A stretch of DNA of 64,000 bases from JAHEZL01 sp046074525 (GTDB taxonomy: Bacteria; Bacteroidota; Bacteroidia; Flavobacteriales_C; GCA-002722245). The position numbers and the translations under genes are program-made. The stretch covers positions 1 through 64,000 of the forward strand of contig JBJTOK010000059.1 in assembly GCA_046074525.1 (NCBI GenBank). Direction: 5' to 3'. The notes beneath the pieces are model-generated. The model saw nothing but the letters and a program-made list of their open reading frames with translations, was not told the origin of the DNA and searched no databases. Of this stretch, positions 1 through 9,034 are shown piece by piece (position 1 is the first letter of the stretch; every line of letters begins with the position of its first letter).

Positions 1-1
1 A

Positions 2-46
2 CTTAAAGGGCAATCGCTCAGAAAAAAAATATCCGACAAAAAATAA
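2..46 (+). CDS. istB: IstB-like IS21 helper ATPase, C-terminal end only
   Basis: The frame starting at base 2 reads LKGQSLRKK, five more residues, then a TAA stop at 44-46. The LKGxSxRKK pattern matches the usual extreme C-terminus of IstB proteins (hRIxLkGeSxRkk). IstB is the DnaA/DnaC-like AAA+ ATPase that assists the IS21 transposase IstA. Everything upstream is outside the window. The call rests on nine informative residues plus the IS21-like terminal repeats that follow, so it is supported mainly by context. Confidence 0.55.
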   Translation, partial: LKGQSLRKKISDKK

Positions 47-94
47 ATGGAAAATTTATCTTTAACTTAATTATTACGATGCTCTTTATTTTTT

Positions 95-140
95 GGCATA
101 GTCAAGCCGAAATCTCTGGCATAGTCACTCCGAAATACAC
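95..140 (+). repeat. Two tandem 23-bp repeats, IS21-type terminal sites
   Basis: Units 95-117 and 118-140 agree at 17 of the first 19 bases (ggcatagtca, two differing bases plus c, then ccgaaat). Head-to-tail repeats of this size near the tips are the transposase-binding sites of IS21-family elements. Only two copies are visible before the flanking gene resumes. Confidence 0.7.
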
Positions 141-142
141 AC

Positions 143-750
143 CTTAATCCCATTTTCATTTCTGCAAACTAGATGATTAAAATTCAGGTGTTGTTTTAGG
201 AACTTAAAAAAGATCTCGATTTCCCATCGTTGATCCATCCTTTTATTATTCGATAGGTGCGTGTTGTTTTTATATCATTCTTCCCGCCAAGATAAACCTC
301 TATATCTTCGCATAGTTTAATCTTTCCCTTTTGATTCAAAGAAAGGTCGATGACATTCATACTCCAATTCACTAGTTTTGCTGCAATACTAACATAGGTG
401 CTATCCGCTTTCACTAAAGCTTTTTCTTCTTTCAAAAAGGCATTATAACTGGTAAATATTTGAGAAAAAAGTTGTTCAAAATAAGAAGCATTAATGGTGC
501 ATATTCTATCTCGAATCGAATTGTATTTTGTTGTAAAATCATTACCAGAAAGCTGTTTAAATTGGGCGGAACTTACATAAGACTCCATAATTCTCAAGCT
601 TAATTTCTGACTACTGAGCATGGAGTATAAAATCAATTTAAAAACTACCAAGCCGGAAAGTTTTTTTACCTGATGATCAACTTTTGTTTCAGCCGAGATA
701 AAATCTAAGTTTTCTTGAGGAAGTAATTTTATGAGCTGCTCAAAATCCAT
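143..750 (-). pseudogene. Degenerate IS4-family transposase
   Basis: From ATG at 748-750 a frame of 184 residues carries the N-terminal part of an IS4-type DDE transposase: an MDFEQLIKLLP start and a KADSTYV stretch that holds the first catalytic Asp. After NWSMNV it jumps to a stretch that normally lies about 90 residues later (DIEVYLGG...YRIIKG). The frame then ends, while an overlapping frame (about 143-228) encodes RWEIEIFFKFLKQHL, the Y/R-E-K signature region around the catalytic Glu. That frame is cut at the IS21-like end. The gene therefore has an internal deletion that removes the second Asp, a frameshift with a second small deletion, and a disrupted C-terminus. It cannot be an active transposase. 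Family assignment is firm; the exact deletion sizes are estimates from memory of related proteins. Confidence 0.85.
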
Positions 751-862
751 GAGCTAAAATTAGAAACTAAAAATCACACAATTAACTGTATATCAATTAT
801 TTATAAACATGTTATTGTGGGTTTCGAACACTTATGGGCGAGGCCTCTATTATAGTAACGCC

Positions 863-885
863 GCTTAGGCAAAAGAAGCCTAAGC
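863..885. repeat. Perfect 8-bp hairpin upstream of hemH
   Basis: gcttaggc at 863-870 pairs with gcctaagc at 878-885 around a 7-base loop. There is no T run on either side, so it is not a standard intrinsic terminator. It lies in the 226-base gap between the IS4 remnant and hemH. Otherwise that gap shows only a possible -7-like tattttcg at 920-927. Confidence 0.5.
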
Positions 886-976
886 AGGAGCGGGGCAAAG
901 GCTTTTCCAGGAAAAATCCTATTTTCGCAGTGAATGAAATGTTTGTATGCTCGAACATTCCATAGAGATAAATACC

Positions 977-1978
977 ATGAAAGCAGTCCTCCTCATTCAA
1001 CTCGGTACTCCCGATGCTCCTGAAAAACCGGCGGTGAAGAAATACCTCAAGGAATTTCTCAGCGATCCGCGCGTGATTGATTATCCAACTTTGAAGAGAA
1101 CTTTGCTGGTGAATGGCATTATCATTCCGGCGCGATTGAATAACTCTACCGAGATTTACAAAAAAGTGTGGACGGAGAAAGGATCTCCTTTACTGCTGCA
1201 CACGGAGGATCTGACAAAAAAATTGCAGGAAGCACTTGGTGCCAATTACCTGGTGAAATATGCCATGCGTTACCAAAAACCCTCGCTGGAGCAAGTGCTG
1301 GCCGAACTGGAGAAAAAAGCCATTGAGGAAATCATTGTAATTCCTTTGTATCCGCAATATGCATCTTCTTCTACCGGCACCGCCGTACAGAAATTCATGG
1401 AGATAGTTTCCAAATGGGAGGTAACACCGAATTTCCGGGTGATCAGCCGCTTTTACGACAACGATGATTTCATCGCAGCCTTTGCCGAAAAAGGAAATCA
1501 GCACAACTGGAAAGACTACGATAAAGTGGTTTTTTCTTTCCATGGTTTGCCGGTGCGCCACCTGGAAAAAGGGTGCAAGGTGCCTAACTGCCGCGCTGAA
1601 GATTGCACTACAAAATGTGTTGATGCCAGAAAGTATTGCTACCGTTCTACATCCTACGAAACCGCCCGACGCATCGCAAAAAAAATGGGCATTCCTGAAG
1701 AACACTACACGGTTTCTTTCCAATCCCGTTTGGGAAAGGAACAATGGATTATGCCCTATTCCGATCAAATCATCAAGGATCTGGCAAAACAAGGGGCTAA
1801 AAAATTACTCATGTTTTCCCCTGCTTTCGTGGCCGATTGTTTGGAAACCATTGTGGAAATCGGACATGAATACCATGAGATTTTCCGTGAGCACGGAGGG
1901 GAAAAAGTGCAGCTGGTGGAAAGTCTGAATAGCTCCGACAGCTGGGTGAAAGCGCTCAAAGGCATGGTGGAAAAATAG
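977..1978 (+). CDS. hemH: Ferrochelatase
   Basis: This 333-residue protein inserts Fe2+ into protoporphyrin IX, the last step of protoheme synthesis. The start MKAVLLIQLGTPDAP is the usual beginning of the family, so ATG 977 is preferred over the in-frame ATG at 947, which only adds ten unrelated residues. The catalytic His lies in VVFSFHGLPVRHL, and the conserved segments SRLGKEQW and FSPAFVADCLETI near the C-terminus are intact. Just after the His motif is a Cys-rich stretch (GCKVPNC, EDCTTKC, KYCYR) with six cysteines, a feature of several Bacteroidota ferrochelatases that could bind a metal or an Fe-S cluster; this is not proven. It stands alone, with the next gene 87 bases downstream. 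Confidence 0.95.
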   Translation: MKAVLLIQLGTPDAPEKPAVKKYLKEFLSDPRVIDYPTLKRTLLVNGIIIPARLNNSTEIYKKVWTEKGSPLLLHTEDLTKKLQEALGANYLVKYAMRYQKPSLEQVLAELEKKAIEEIIVIPLYPQYASSSTGTAVQKFMEIVSKWEVTPNFRVISRFYDNDDFIAAFAEKGNQHNWKDYDKVVFSFHGLPVRHLEKGCKVPNCRAEDCTTKCVDARKYCYRSTSYETARRIAKKMGIPEEHYTVSFQSRLGKEQWIMPYSDQIIKDLAKQGAKKLLMFSPAFVADCLETIVEIGHEYHEIFREHGGEKVQLVESLNSSDSWVKALKGMVEK

Positions 1979-2065
1979 CCCTTCGATTTGTAATCTTACC
2001 CGTAATTTAATTTTCATTGCAGTTGGGCATTTCCTACTATTAGGATACTACTAACAACCCATAGC

Positions 2066-3358
2066 ATGAAAAAAAATATTTACGCTACGCTATTGCTGGC
2101 ATTTTCCGTATTGAACAATGTTTATGCCCAGGAATTTCCTTATCCCGCCCTGGTGGGCTATTGGGAAGCATGGAACAAAAATGTAAAACTCGCACAGATT
2201 GATCCCAGCTACAATGTCATTGAAGTTTCCTTTGCTACCACCAAGGGGATGTCCACCTGCAACATGGAATTTGCCGTTCCCTGGTTTTACAGCTCGGCGA
2301 ATGCTTTCAAGGCCGATATACAAACGCTGCACAACCAGAACAGAAAAGTATTGATCAGTATTGGAGGGGCTGCCGATGCAGTTTATTTGCCCGACTACCT
2401 TGCTAAGGATACTTTCGTTACTACAATGAATACTATACTGGATACGTATCCTTTTGACGGCATTGACCTCGATTTAGAGACCAGTTCTCTTGGGTTTTCT
2501 AATATCACACTGGCCAATCCAACGGATTCGGCGCTCATTAATATTATTGACGCTACCAAGGAAATTTTGCAGCATTACCAATTGAAGCATGGTAAAAGAT
2601 GTTTTTTAACCATGGCACCGGAGGTTCTGTATGTACAGGGTGCGATCAATGCCAATGGAAACGGGAACTATCTTCCCATCATTGATGCTTTGCGCGATGA
2701 TTTGGATTTGCTCATGGTGCAGCTGTATAATGCCGGAAGTGCTTATACTTCCAGTGGTTTGATGGTGTATCCTGCTACTGCCGATTATATTATTGGGTTG
2801 ACTGAATCCGTGATTTTAGGATATAATTTGCATTTGTCGGGTGGAAAATACGAGCATTTTTCCGGACTTCCCGCGAGGAAAGTGGCGGTGGGCCTTCCTT
2901 CCTGTGCTACTGCCGGCGGAAAATATACCGATACCCTGACGGTGTCGAAAGCAGTAAAATACCTTTTGGGGACAGGTCCTAAGCCGGGGACTTATACTTT
3001 GGTGAATCCTTCGGCCACCGCCAGTTTAGGAGGGATCATGACCTGGTCGATCAACAAAGATTTATCCTGCATCACCACCCCCTCCAACAGTTTTGTGCGC
3101 AACTTTGAAAAGTTATATGGAGCAGTGGGTGTGACAGAAAACACCAATAATGAAGTGGCTATTTACCCGAATCCGGCTAATGATAGAGTTTTTGTGAATG
3201 TGCATTATCCTTCGGAACTCCAGATTTACAGCGCTTTTGGCCTACTCGTGCTGGAACAAGAAATCAGCGCTCAGCAAAGTGTTGATTTGTCGGCGTTGTC
3301 ATCCGGACTCTATATCATTAAAGTTGGCACGCAAACAACAAGATTAATCAAAGAATAA
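2066..3358 (+). CDS. Secreted GH18 chitinase-type enzyme with T9SS sorting domain
   Basis: Of 430 residues, 1-21 form a signal peptide ending in VYAQ. The GH18 (chitinase/endo-N-acetylglucosaminidase) fold is shown by the SxGG strand motif KVLISIGG (94-101) and the catalytic DxxDxDxE motif DGIDLDLE (131-138), where E138 is the proton donor. The last 70 or so residues (YPNPANDRVFV, ending LSSGLYIIKV...LIKE) are a type A T9SS C-terminal sorting domain, so the enzyme should cross the outer membrane and be surface-attached or released. Chitin or another N-acetylglucosamine glycan is the likely substrate; exo or endo action cannot be told. It lies 16 bases before pabB and may share a transcript with it, although the functions are unrelated. 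Confidence 0.92.
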   Translation: MKKNIYATLLLAFSVLNNVYAQEFPYPALVGYWEAWNKNVKLAQIDPSYNVIEVSFATTKGMSTCNMEFAVPWFYSSANAFKADIQTLHNQNRKVLISIGGAADAVYLPDYLAKDTFVTTMNTILDTYPFDGIDLDLETSSLGFSNITLANPTDSALINIIDATKEILQHYQLKHGKRCFLTMAPEVLYVQGAINANGNGNYLPIIDALRDDLDLLMVQLYNAGSAYTSSGLMVYPATADYIIGLTESVILGYNLHLSGGKYEHFSGLPARKVAVGLPSCATAGGKYTDTLTVSKAVKYLLGTGPKPGTYTLVNPSATASLGGIMTWSINKDLSCITTPSNSFVRNFEKLYGAVGVTENTNNEVAIYPNPANDRVFVNVHYPSELQIYSAFGLLVLEQEISAQQSVDLSALSSGLYIIKVGTQTTRLIKE

Positions 3359-3374
3359 ACTAATTTTATCCCTG

Positions 3375-4658
3375 ATGAACGGGGATAAAAGAATTATTGA
3401 AACGCTGGTCTGGGACAACAATGTTGAGCCTTTGCTTGCTGCTGCTGTCCTGCAGGATATTGCTGTATTTCTTAATCCACATTCAGTTGCTGCAGGTTAC
3501 GAAAGTATCTTGGCTTTAGGCGACAAACAATCGGTGAGCGGTAAAGCGAAAAAAGCTTTATGGGAAATCGCACAACTGAAAAAATATGCCGATCATATTT
3601 TCGGATTTTTCGGTTACGACCTGAAGAATGAAATTGAAAATTTGGTTTCTAAAAATACTGATGGTAGCGACTTTCCCGATTATTTCTTTTTTCAGCCGAA
3701 GCTGATTGTCCGACTTTCAAAAGCGCAATTGCAACTGGAATATTTTGAAGAAGACAAGGGATTTACCCAGCAGATAAAAAGCGATTTTCTGAAAAAAAAG
3801 CCGGAAAAATTTTCTTCAAAATCCCTTTCTCTTTCGCCACGAATTTCGCGTGAACAGTATATTGCTACGGTTGATCAATTGAAAAATCATATTCATCGTG
3901 GTGATGTGTATGAAGTAAATTTCTGTCAGGAATTTTTTGCAGAGAATGTGGAAATAAGCGTTTTGCCTGTGTTTCAGCAGATGATGAAAAAATCGCCAAC
4001 GCCTTTTTCCTCTTTCCTGAAGATCAATGAACATTATTTGCTGTGTGCTTCTCCTGAAAGATTTTTGAAGAAGGAAGGAACGAAAGTTCTCTCACAACCC
4101 ATCAAAGGCACTGCCCGCAGGGGTTCTACTGCTGAGGAAGATCAGAAAAACAAAACAGCACTCGCCGAAAGCGCGAAGGAAAAAAGTGAAAATGTGATGA
4201 TAGTTGATTTGGTGAGGAATGATTTATCCACCGTCGCTATTGCAGGAACAGTAAGGGTGGAGGAGCTTTTTGGTATTCACACTTTTCCGCAGTGGCACCA
4301 GATGATTTCTACGGTTTCCTGTGAAGTGGAGAAGGAGAAAGAGGCGCTGCAAATCATCCAAAAATGCTTTCCGATGGGCTCTATGACAGGTGCGCCAAAG
4401 GTAAGGGCAATGCAGTTGATAGAAGAATATGAATCGATGAAGCGCGGCATTTATTCGGGTGCCGTTGGTTATATCGGTGAAAACGATAATTTTGATTTCA
4501 ATGTCGTCATCCGCAGCGTAGTTTACAACGCGACAAAAAAATATGTCTCTGTTTCTGTAGGCAGCGCCATCACTGCCAATTGTGATGCGCAGCAGGAATA
4601 TGAGGAGTGTTTAACCAAGGCGGAAGTCCTCTTTAAAATTTTAAGGAATGAACAGTGA
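3375..4658 (+). CDS. pabB: Aminodeoxychorismate synthase component I
   Basis: This 427-residue chorismate-binding enzyme converts chorismate with ammonia from a PabA-type amidotransferase to 4-amino-4-deoxychorismate for folate. Family motifs are CASPERF, SENVMIVDLVRNDLS and FPMGSMTGAPKVRAM. The active-site segment reads QPIKGT with Lys at 244. PabB-type enzymes use this Lys, whereas anthranilate synthase TrpE has PIAGT, so I call PabB rather than TrpE. No amidotransferase domain is fused and no pabA or pabC is adjacent. The stop overlaps the tilS start by 11 bases, which points to translational coupling. Confidence 0.9.
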   Translation: MNGDKRIIETLVWDNNVEPLLAAAVLQDIAVFLNPHSVAAGYESILALGDKQSVSGKAKKALWEIAQLKKYADHIFGFFGYDLKNEIENLVSKNTDGSDFPDYFFFQPKLIVRLSKAQLQLEYFEEDKGFTQQIKSDFLKKKPEKFSSKSLSLSPRISREQYIATVDQLKNHIHRGDVYEVNFCQEFFAENVEISVLPVFQQMMKKSPTPFSSFLKINEHYLLCASPERFLKKEGTKVLSQPIKGTARRGSTAEEDQKNKTALAESAKEKSENVMIVDLVRNDLSTVAIAGTVRVEELFGIHTFPQWHQMISTVSCEVEKEKEALQIIQKCFPMGSMTGAPKVRAMQLIEEYESMKRGIYSGAVGYIGENDNFDFNVVIRSVVYNATKKYVSVSVGSAITANCDAQQEYEECLTKAEVLFKILRNEQ

Positions 4659-5955
4659 ATTCAAAAAATACATCCATCAGCATCCCGTTTTCGGTAAGGA
4701 CGATACGCTGCTGTTGGCAGTAAGTGGCGGGGTAGATTCGGTAGTTTTGTTGCATCTGCTGCATAACGAAGGCTATAAAATAGCGATAGGCCACTGCAAT
4801 TTTTCTCTGCGTGGAAAGGAATCAGATGACGAAGAAAAATTCGTTCGGAAGCTGGCTAAAACCATGGGAATACAGATTTATGTGAACCAGTTCAACACTC
4901 TTGAATATGCTAAATTCCGGAGCATTTCAACGCAGATGGCGGCGCGTGAATTGCGTTATGAGTGGTTCAACCAGCTCTGCATCGAACACGATTATACCCG
5001 CATTGTGGTAGCGCATCATCTTGATGATCAGCTGGAGACGGTTTTAATGAATTTAACCCGTGGCACAGGCATTATGGGACTTGCTGGCATGGAGCCTTTG
5101 CACGGTAATGTGGCGCGTCCGCTGCTTTTTGCCACACGTGAGGAAATCCTCGCCTATGCTGCAAAACACAAGTTGCAATGGAGGGAAGATTCCAGCAACA
5201 ATGAAGATAAGTATGCCCGCAACAAGATCCGACATCATGCAGTTCCTGTGTTGAAATCCATCAATCCCGGACTCTATCAAACTTTCACGCATACTGAACA
5301 AAGAATAAAAAATGTGCAAACGATTTATGCCAAAGTAAAATCGGATTTTCTTGTTCATGCATCCTTTGATGGCGGATGGAAATTTCCTGTTAAAAAGACA
5401 ATGGCTGATGCGTATCAGGAAGCGCTCTTCCGTGAAATTCTGGTGGATTTCGGATTTTCCCATTCGCAGGTGGAAGATGTGCTGAAATCTGCTACTGCTG
5501 CCTCCGGTAAGCAGTTTCTGGGCGATCATTGCCGGTTGATCAAAGACAGGAAAGAATGGGTTCTAACACCGCATACCAAGGAAGAGCATGATTATGAATT
5601 GAATGATGGACAGGATGTTCTGGTACCTGTGAAAATTGATGTTGTAGTGAAATCGGCAAAGGCTCTTAAAATTTCACGGGATGCTAAAATGGCTTATCTT
5701 GATTATGGCAAACTGACTTTCCCGCTCAAACTGCGAAAATGGAAAAAGGGCGATTTCTTTTATCCTTTTGGCATGAAAGGAAAGGTGAAGCTGAGTGATT
5801 ATTTCGTGAACCATAAATTTTCACTGGCCGATAAGGAAAACGTGTGGATACTGGAATCAGGAAATGATATAGTATGGCTGGTTGGTCACCGTATCGATGA
5901 GCGCTTCAAGATTGGTAAGGACACAAAAAAAGTATATCTTGCACACCTCAAATAA
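4648..5955 (+). CDS. tilS: tRNA(Ile)-lysidine synthetase
   Basis: This 435-residue protein modifies C34 of the CAU-anticodon tRNA-Ile to lysidine, using ATP and lysine, so that the tRNA reads AUA. The N-terminal PP-loop ATP-pyrophosphatase motif AVSGGVDS begins at about residue 24. The conserved HHLDDQLET segment and the RNKIRHHAVP stretch, typical of TilS, follow. The C-terminal region (KLRKWKKGDFFYPFGMKGK) is the TilS C-terminal domain that contacts the acceptor stem. It overlaps pabB by 11 bases, and a small membrane protein gene starts 4 bases after it. It should be essential. Confidence 0.95.
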   Translation: MNSEFKKYIHQHPVFGKDDTLLLAVSGGVDSVVLLHLLHNEGYKIAIGHCNFSLRGKESDDEEKFVRKLAKTMGIQIYVNQFNTLEYAKFRSISTQMAARELRYEWFNQLCIEHDYTRIVVAHHLDDQLETVLMNLTRGTGIMGLAGMEPLHGNVARPLLFATREEILAYAAKHKLQWREDSSNNEDKYARNKIRHHAVPVLKSINPGLYQTFTHTEQRIKNVQTIYAKVKSDFLVHASFDGGWKFPVKKTMADAYQEALFREILVDFGFSHSQVEDVLKSATAASGKQFLGDHCRLIKDRKEWVLTPHTKEEHDYELNDGQDVLVPVKIDVVVKSAKALKISRDAKMAYLDYGKLTFPLKLRKWKKGDFFYPFGMKGKVKLSDYFVNHKFSLADKENVWILESGNDIVWLVGHRIDERFKIGKDTKKVYLAHLK

Positions 5956-5959
5956 CGCT

Positions 5960-6451
5960 ATGGCTGACGAAATTTTATTTGAAGAAAAGCAATACCTCGG
6001 GACCAACAAAATGCATCTCCTCATCCGTTTGGTGATTGCAATGGGCTGTTTTTCGCTATACCATTTTTCCGCTGCCGACGACGAAACCAAGGAATTGTTT
6101 TTTATATTGGGTACTACAGCACTCGCCATTTCAGTTTTACTGGTTTTCGTATTACACATCAGCACAGTGGTGACATCGGGCAGTTTGGTGCTGGATGGCT
6201 TCTGGATGGCGAGAAGAGTGAAAATTGACTTGAACAGTATTGTGAGTGCAGAGGTGACTATTTATCCGCGCTTTATGATGCACCGCGCAGTGTACAATTT
6301 GCACATGAAAGGAACCATTAAGTTTTTCACCAAAGGCAGTCAGGCTGTGCTGCTCACCGACAGGGATGGATTAAAATATTGCATTGGCAGTCAGAAGGCT
6401 AGAGAATTATGTGCTGCCATTCAGAAACAAATTCAAACCCCAAAAGTATAA
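5960..6451 (+). CDS. Small membrane protein with two TM helices, unknown function
   Basis: 163 residues. The start at ATG 5960 (MADEILFEEKQYLG) lies 4 bases after tilS and avoids overlap. Two hydrophobic segments (about 20-40 and 48-72) flank a short acidic loop, followed by a soluble beta-rich domain of about 85 residues (VVTSGSLVLDGFW onward) that looks like the small PH-like domains found in bacterial two-helix membrane proteins. No catalytic motif is seen. Its place in the pabB-tilS transcript says little about its role. Confidence 0.7.
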   Translation: MADEILFEEKQYLGTNKMHLLIRLVIAMGCFSLYHFSAADDETKELFFILGTTALAISVLLVFVLHISTVVTSGSLVLDGFWMARRVKIDLNSIVSAEVTIYPRFMMHRAVYNLHMKGTIKFFTKGSQAVLLTDRDGLKYCIGSQKARELCAAIQKQIQTPKV

Positions 6452-6506
6452 CCGCAAGGTTTTAATATATAAATACTACTAAAGAGATTTTTTAAAAGCA
6501 TACGAT

Positions 6507-6821
6507 ATGACAGCACATAAATCTTCAGCATCCCAGCCAAGCGCGCAGTTGATCGACAAAGAACAGGTGAAATTATTGAGGTTCAATAGTGCTGATGTTC
6601 TGGCTACCAAACAAGAACAGCTGCAAAGATATATCGACTTGCAGAGAGCGGCCGCAATGGGCGCCACCAACAAATCCAACGTGAAAATTTATTTCAAGTC
6701 GTATCAGGGCAACCGCTACAAGGTGGAAGCTACTATATGGGCCGTGACCGAGCAGAACATTACGTTGAAGGGAGAAGTCATGATCCCTATCATCAGTATC
6801 TATAAAGTCGGTTTATTTTAG
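6507..6821 (+). CDS. Conserved small soluble protein, unknown function
   Basis: 104 residues, no signal peptide or membrane helix. A polar N-terminus is followed by a helix-rich Gln/Lys stretch (DKEQVKLL, TKQEQLQRYIDLQRAA), then a beta-rich C-terminal half (VKIYFKSYQGNRYKVEATIWAVTEQ) ending in hydrophobic strands. The C-terminal half has the look of a small nucleic-acid- or ligand-binding barrel, but I recognise no family. It lies 55 bases after the two-helix membrane protein and 85 before the DsbD-like gene. Confidence 0.65.
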   Translation: MTAHKSSASQPSAQLIDKEQVKLLRFNSADVLATKQEQLQRYIDLQRAAAMGATNKSNVKIYFKSYQGNRYKVEATIWAVTEQNITLKGEVMIPIISIYKVGLF

Positions 6822-6860
6822 TCGCTGCTTTTTTCTTAACCATTTTTTACGCTCTTCCGG

Positions 6861-6890
6861 TTGCTCATTGCAGCAATTGTTATATCTTGG
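6861..6890 (+). promoter_or_regulatory. Possible Bacteroidota promoter for the DsbD-like gene
   Basis: TTG at 6861-6863, 19 bases, then TATCTTGG at 6883-6890, seven of eight positions of TAnnTTTG. The ATG follows 16 bases downstream, so the leader would be very short. Inferred from consensus only. Confidence 0.4.
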
Positions 6891-6906
6891 ATTCAGCTAA
6901 AAAAAT

Positions 6907-9024
6907 ATGGGCAAATTAAAATTTATTCTCCCGCTATTGATCTTGCTGCAGTCGGCTGTAGCCTTTGCTCAAATTGAGGATCCCGTTAAGTGGCAGTTTC
7001 CTGCAACCAAAAAAAGCGATTGTATCTACGTGCTGGTTTTTAAGGCCAAGGTTGACAAGGGCTGGCATTTGTATTCACAAAATATTCCTGCTGAGGGAGG
7101 CCCTGTCCCTACTTCCTTCAATTTCAATGAAGGAGAATACAGAATGGTGGGCAAGGTCAATGAACCAGCCGCACATTCGTTCTACGATTCTTCTTTTGCC
7201 ATGAAACTTTCCTACCATGAAGGAACAGTTGCTTTCACCCAGGAGATACAACTCATCAACGATAAAAAACAAAAAATTACCGGTCAGCTGCAGTACATGT
7301 GCTGCAATGATCACGAATGCTTACCTCCTGAGACAAAGAATTTTTCTTTTGAGGTAATGGGAAGTCCTGGCTGTGCAGCAATGAAAGCGAAGCAGCCAGT
7401 GGTGGCGCCTGTTAAAGCAGTGGAAAGCAAAAAACCTGTTTCAGGAGCGCACGACACTGTGAAAGTATGCTGCGACGGCATGGCAAATAAAAACAGCAAC
7501 TATGTAGATGCAGCAGGACTCGATATTAAAAAATATCGTTTCAGTGAAAAATCCTGCGGATCGAAATTCATTAATAAAGAAGAAGCAGAATCCTACTGGA
7601 TTTTGTTCTTGCTGGCTTTTGGCGCCGGGATTTTTGCTTTGCTTACGCCTTGTGTTTTTCCGATGATTCCGATGACGGTGACCTTTTTTATGAACGATGC
7701 CGAATCTAAGGCTCATGGGCGTTCGAAGGCGGTTTTCTTTGGCGTTAGTATCATCTTTATTTTCTGTTTGATAGGTACGCTGTTCAGTCTGGCTTTCGGC
7801 GATGACGCGGCTAATTTACTGGCAACGCACTGGATTCCGAATATCATTTTCTTCCTCATTTTTATTGCTTTTGCAGCTTCCTTCTTTGGTTTGTTTGAGC
7901 TGACTTTACCAAGCTCATGGGTCAATAAAGCCGATAGCCGTGCCGACAAAGGTGGTTATGTGGGTGTGTTCTTTATGGCGCTCACAACGGTATTGGTTTC
8001 TTTTTCCTGTACCGGACCTATCGTAAGTACCTTGCTGGTAGAATCTTCCAGAGGCGAGTTGATCCATCCTTTGGTTGGAATGCTGGGCTTTTCAACAGCT
8101 TTGGCCCTTCCTTTTACCTTATTTGCCTTTTTCCCTTCGTGGATGCGTTCCCTGCCTAAATCAGGCGGATGGCTCAATGCAGTGAAAGTGGTTTTTGGCT
8201 TTATTGAACTGGCTTTGGCGCTGAAGTTCCTTAGTGTTGCTGATCTGACGGAGCATTGGGGTATTCTGGATCGTGATATTTATATCGGATTATGGATCGT
8301 GATTTTTACTTTGATGGGTTGCTACCTCTTAGGATGGATCAGGTTTTCACACGATTCAGAAGTGAAACATATTGGTGTTCCGCGACTTGGTTTTATCATC
8401 GCTACCTTCGGATTTGTGATTTATTTGCTACCTGGCCTGCTGGGTGCTCCACTCAAGTTTTTGAGTGGCTATCTGCCGCCGATGAGCTCCCATGATTTCA
8501 ATATTCTGGCGAAAAACCGAACTGCCGACGAATGGAATATCAAGCCTAAATACAGCGATGTGCTGCATGCTCCGCTTGGCATCAACGCTTTCTTCGAATA
8601 CGAGGAGGGAATGGCAGTGGCTGAACAATTGGGTAAACCTGTTTTACTTGATTTTACCGGTTTGGGCTGTGTGAATTGCCGTCGTGTGGAAGACAATGTC
8701 TGGACCGATCCGCAAGTGCTGAAAATGCTTACGGAGGATTATGTGGTGATCTCTCTCTATGTGGATGAAAGAACCATTGAGCTGCCGAGCTATGAGCAAT
8801 ACATCTCGAAGTTCGATGGCAGGAAAATCGTTACGCTTGCCCAGAAAAATGCGGATATACAAAAATGCTGGTTCGACAGGAATGGTCAGCCTTTCTACGC
8901 GCTTATGAATAACAACGAGCAATTGCTCAATGATCCAATCGATTACCAAACCGCGAAATCACCTTCCGAGTTTCTTAAGTTTCTGACTGAGGGGAAGGCA
9001 AAATACGCGCTCAATAGAAAGTAG
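6907..9024 (+). CDS. dsbD: DsbD-like thiol:disulfide interchange protein
   Basis: This 705-residue protein moves electrons from cytoplasmic thioredoxin across the inner membrane to periplasmic thiol proteins. A signal peptide (1-21, ends AFA) leads to a DsbD-alpha-like periplasmic domain (to about 155) with the cysteine segment MCCNDHECLPP. A Cys-containing linker follows. The membrane core of about eight helices (about 230-530) has the two conserved buried cysteines in LLTPCVFPMIPM and SFSCTGPI. The C-terminal thioredoxin-like domain has the active site CVNC at 588-591. All redox Cys pairs appear present. Likely roles are disulfide isomerisation support and reduction of apo-cytochrome c. The neighbours do not specify a client. 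Confidence 0.92.
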   Translation: MGKLKFILPLLILLQSAVAFAQIEDPVKWQFPATKKSDCIYVLVFKAKVDKGWHLYSQNIPAEGGPVPTSFNFNEGEYRMVGKVNEPAAHSFYDSSFAMKLSYHEGTVAFTQEIQLINDKKQKITGQLQYMCCNDHECLPPETKNFSFEVMGSPGCAAMKAKQPVVAPVKAVESKKPVSGAHDTVKVCCDGMANKNSNYVDAAGLDIKKYRFSEKSCGSKFINKEEAESYWILFLLAFGAGIFALLTPCVFPMIPMTVTFFMNDAESKAHGRSKAVFFGVSIIFIFCLIGTLFSLAFGDDAANLLATHWIPNIIFFLIFIAFAASFFGLFELTLPSSWVNKADSRADKGGYVGVFFMALTTVLVSFSCTGPIVSTLLVESSRGELIHPLVGMLGFSTALALPFTLFAFFPSWMRSLPKSGGWLNAVKVVFGFIELALALKFLSVADLTEHWGILDRDIYIGLWIVIFTLMGCYLLGWIRFSHDSEVKHIGVPRLGFIIATFGFVIYLLPGLLGAPLKFLSGYLPPMSSHDFNILAKNRTADEWNIKPKYSDVLHAPLGINAFFEYEEGMAVAEQLGKPVLLDFTGLGCVNCRRVEDNVWTDPQVLKMLTEDYVVISLYVDERTIELPSYEQYISKFDGRKIVTLAQKNADIQKCWFDRNGQPFYALMNNNEQLLNDPIDYQTAKSPSEFLKFLTEGKAKYALNRK

Positions 9025-9034
9025 TTTTTTAATC

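Larger units (their letters stand above)
1..143 (+). mobile_element. Right end of an IS21-like insertion sequence
   Basis: Positions 2-46 read as the last 14 codons of an IstB-type helper ATPase. They are followed by an AT-rich spacer and two 23-base repeats (95-140) that start ggcatagtca. IS21-family elements typically end in several copies of a transposase-binding repeat of about 20 bp and in a CA/TG dinucleotide, and the sequence ends ...atacaca at about 142. The rest of the element would lie left of the window. The boundary is inferred from where IS4-type transposase codons resume on the minus strand at about 143. Target-site duplication cannot be tested here because the other end is not visible. 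Confidence 0.65.

Noticed and set aside
812..1000. Minus-strand open frame of 62 codons in front of hemH
   Set aside because: It spans the hairpin at 863-885 and the start of hemH and has no protein-like character.
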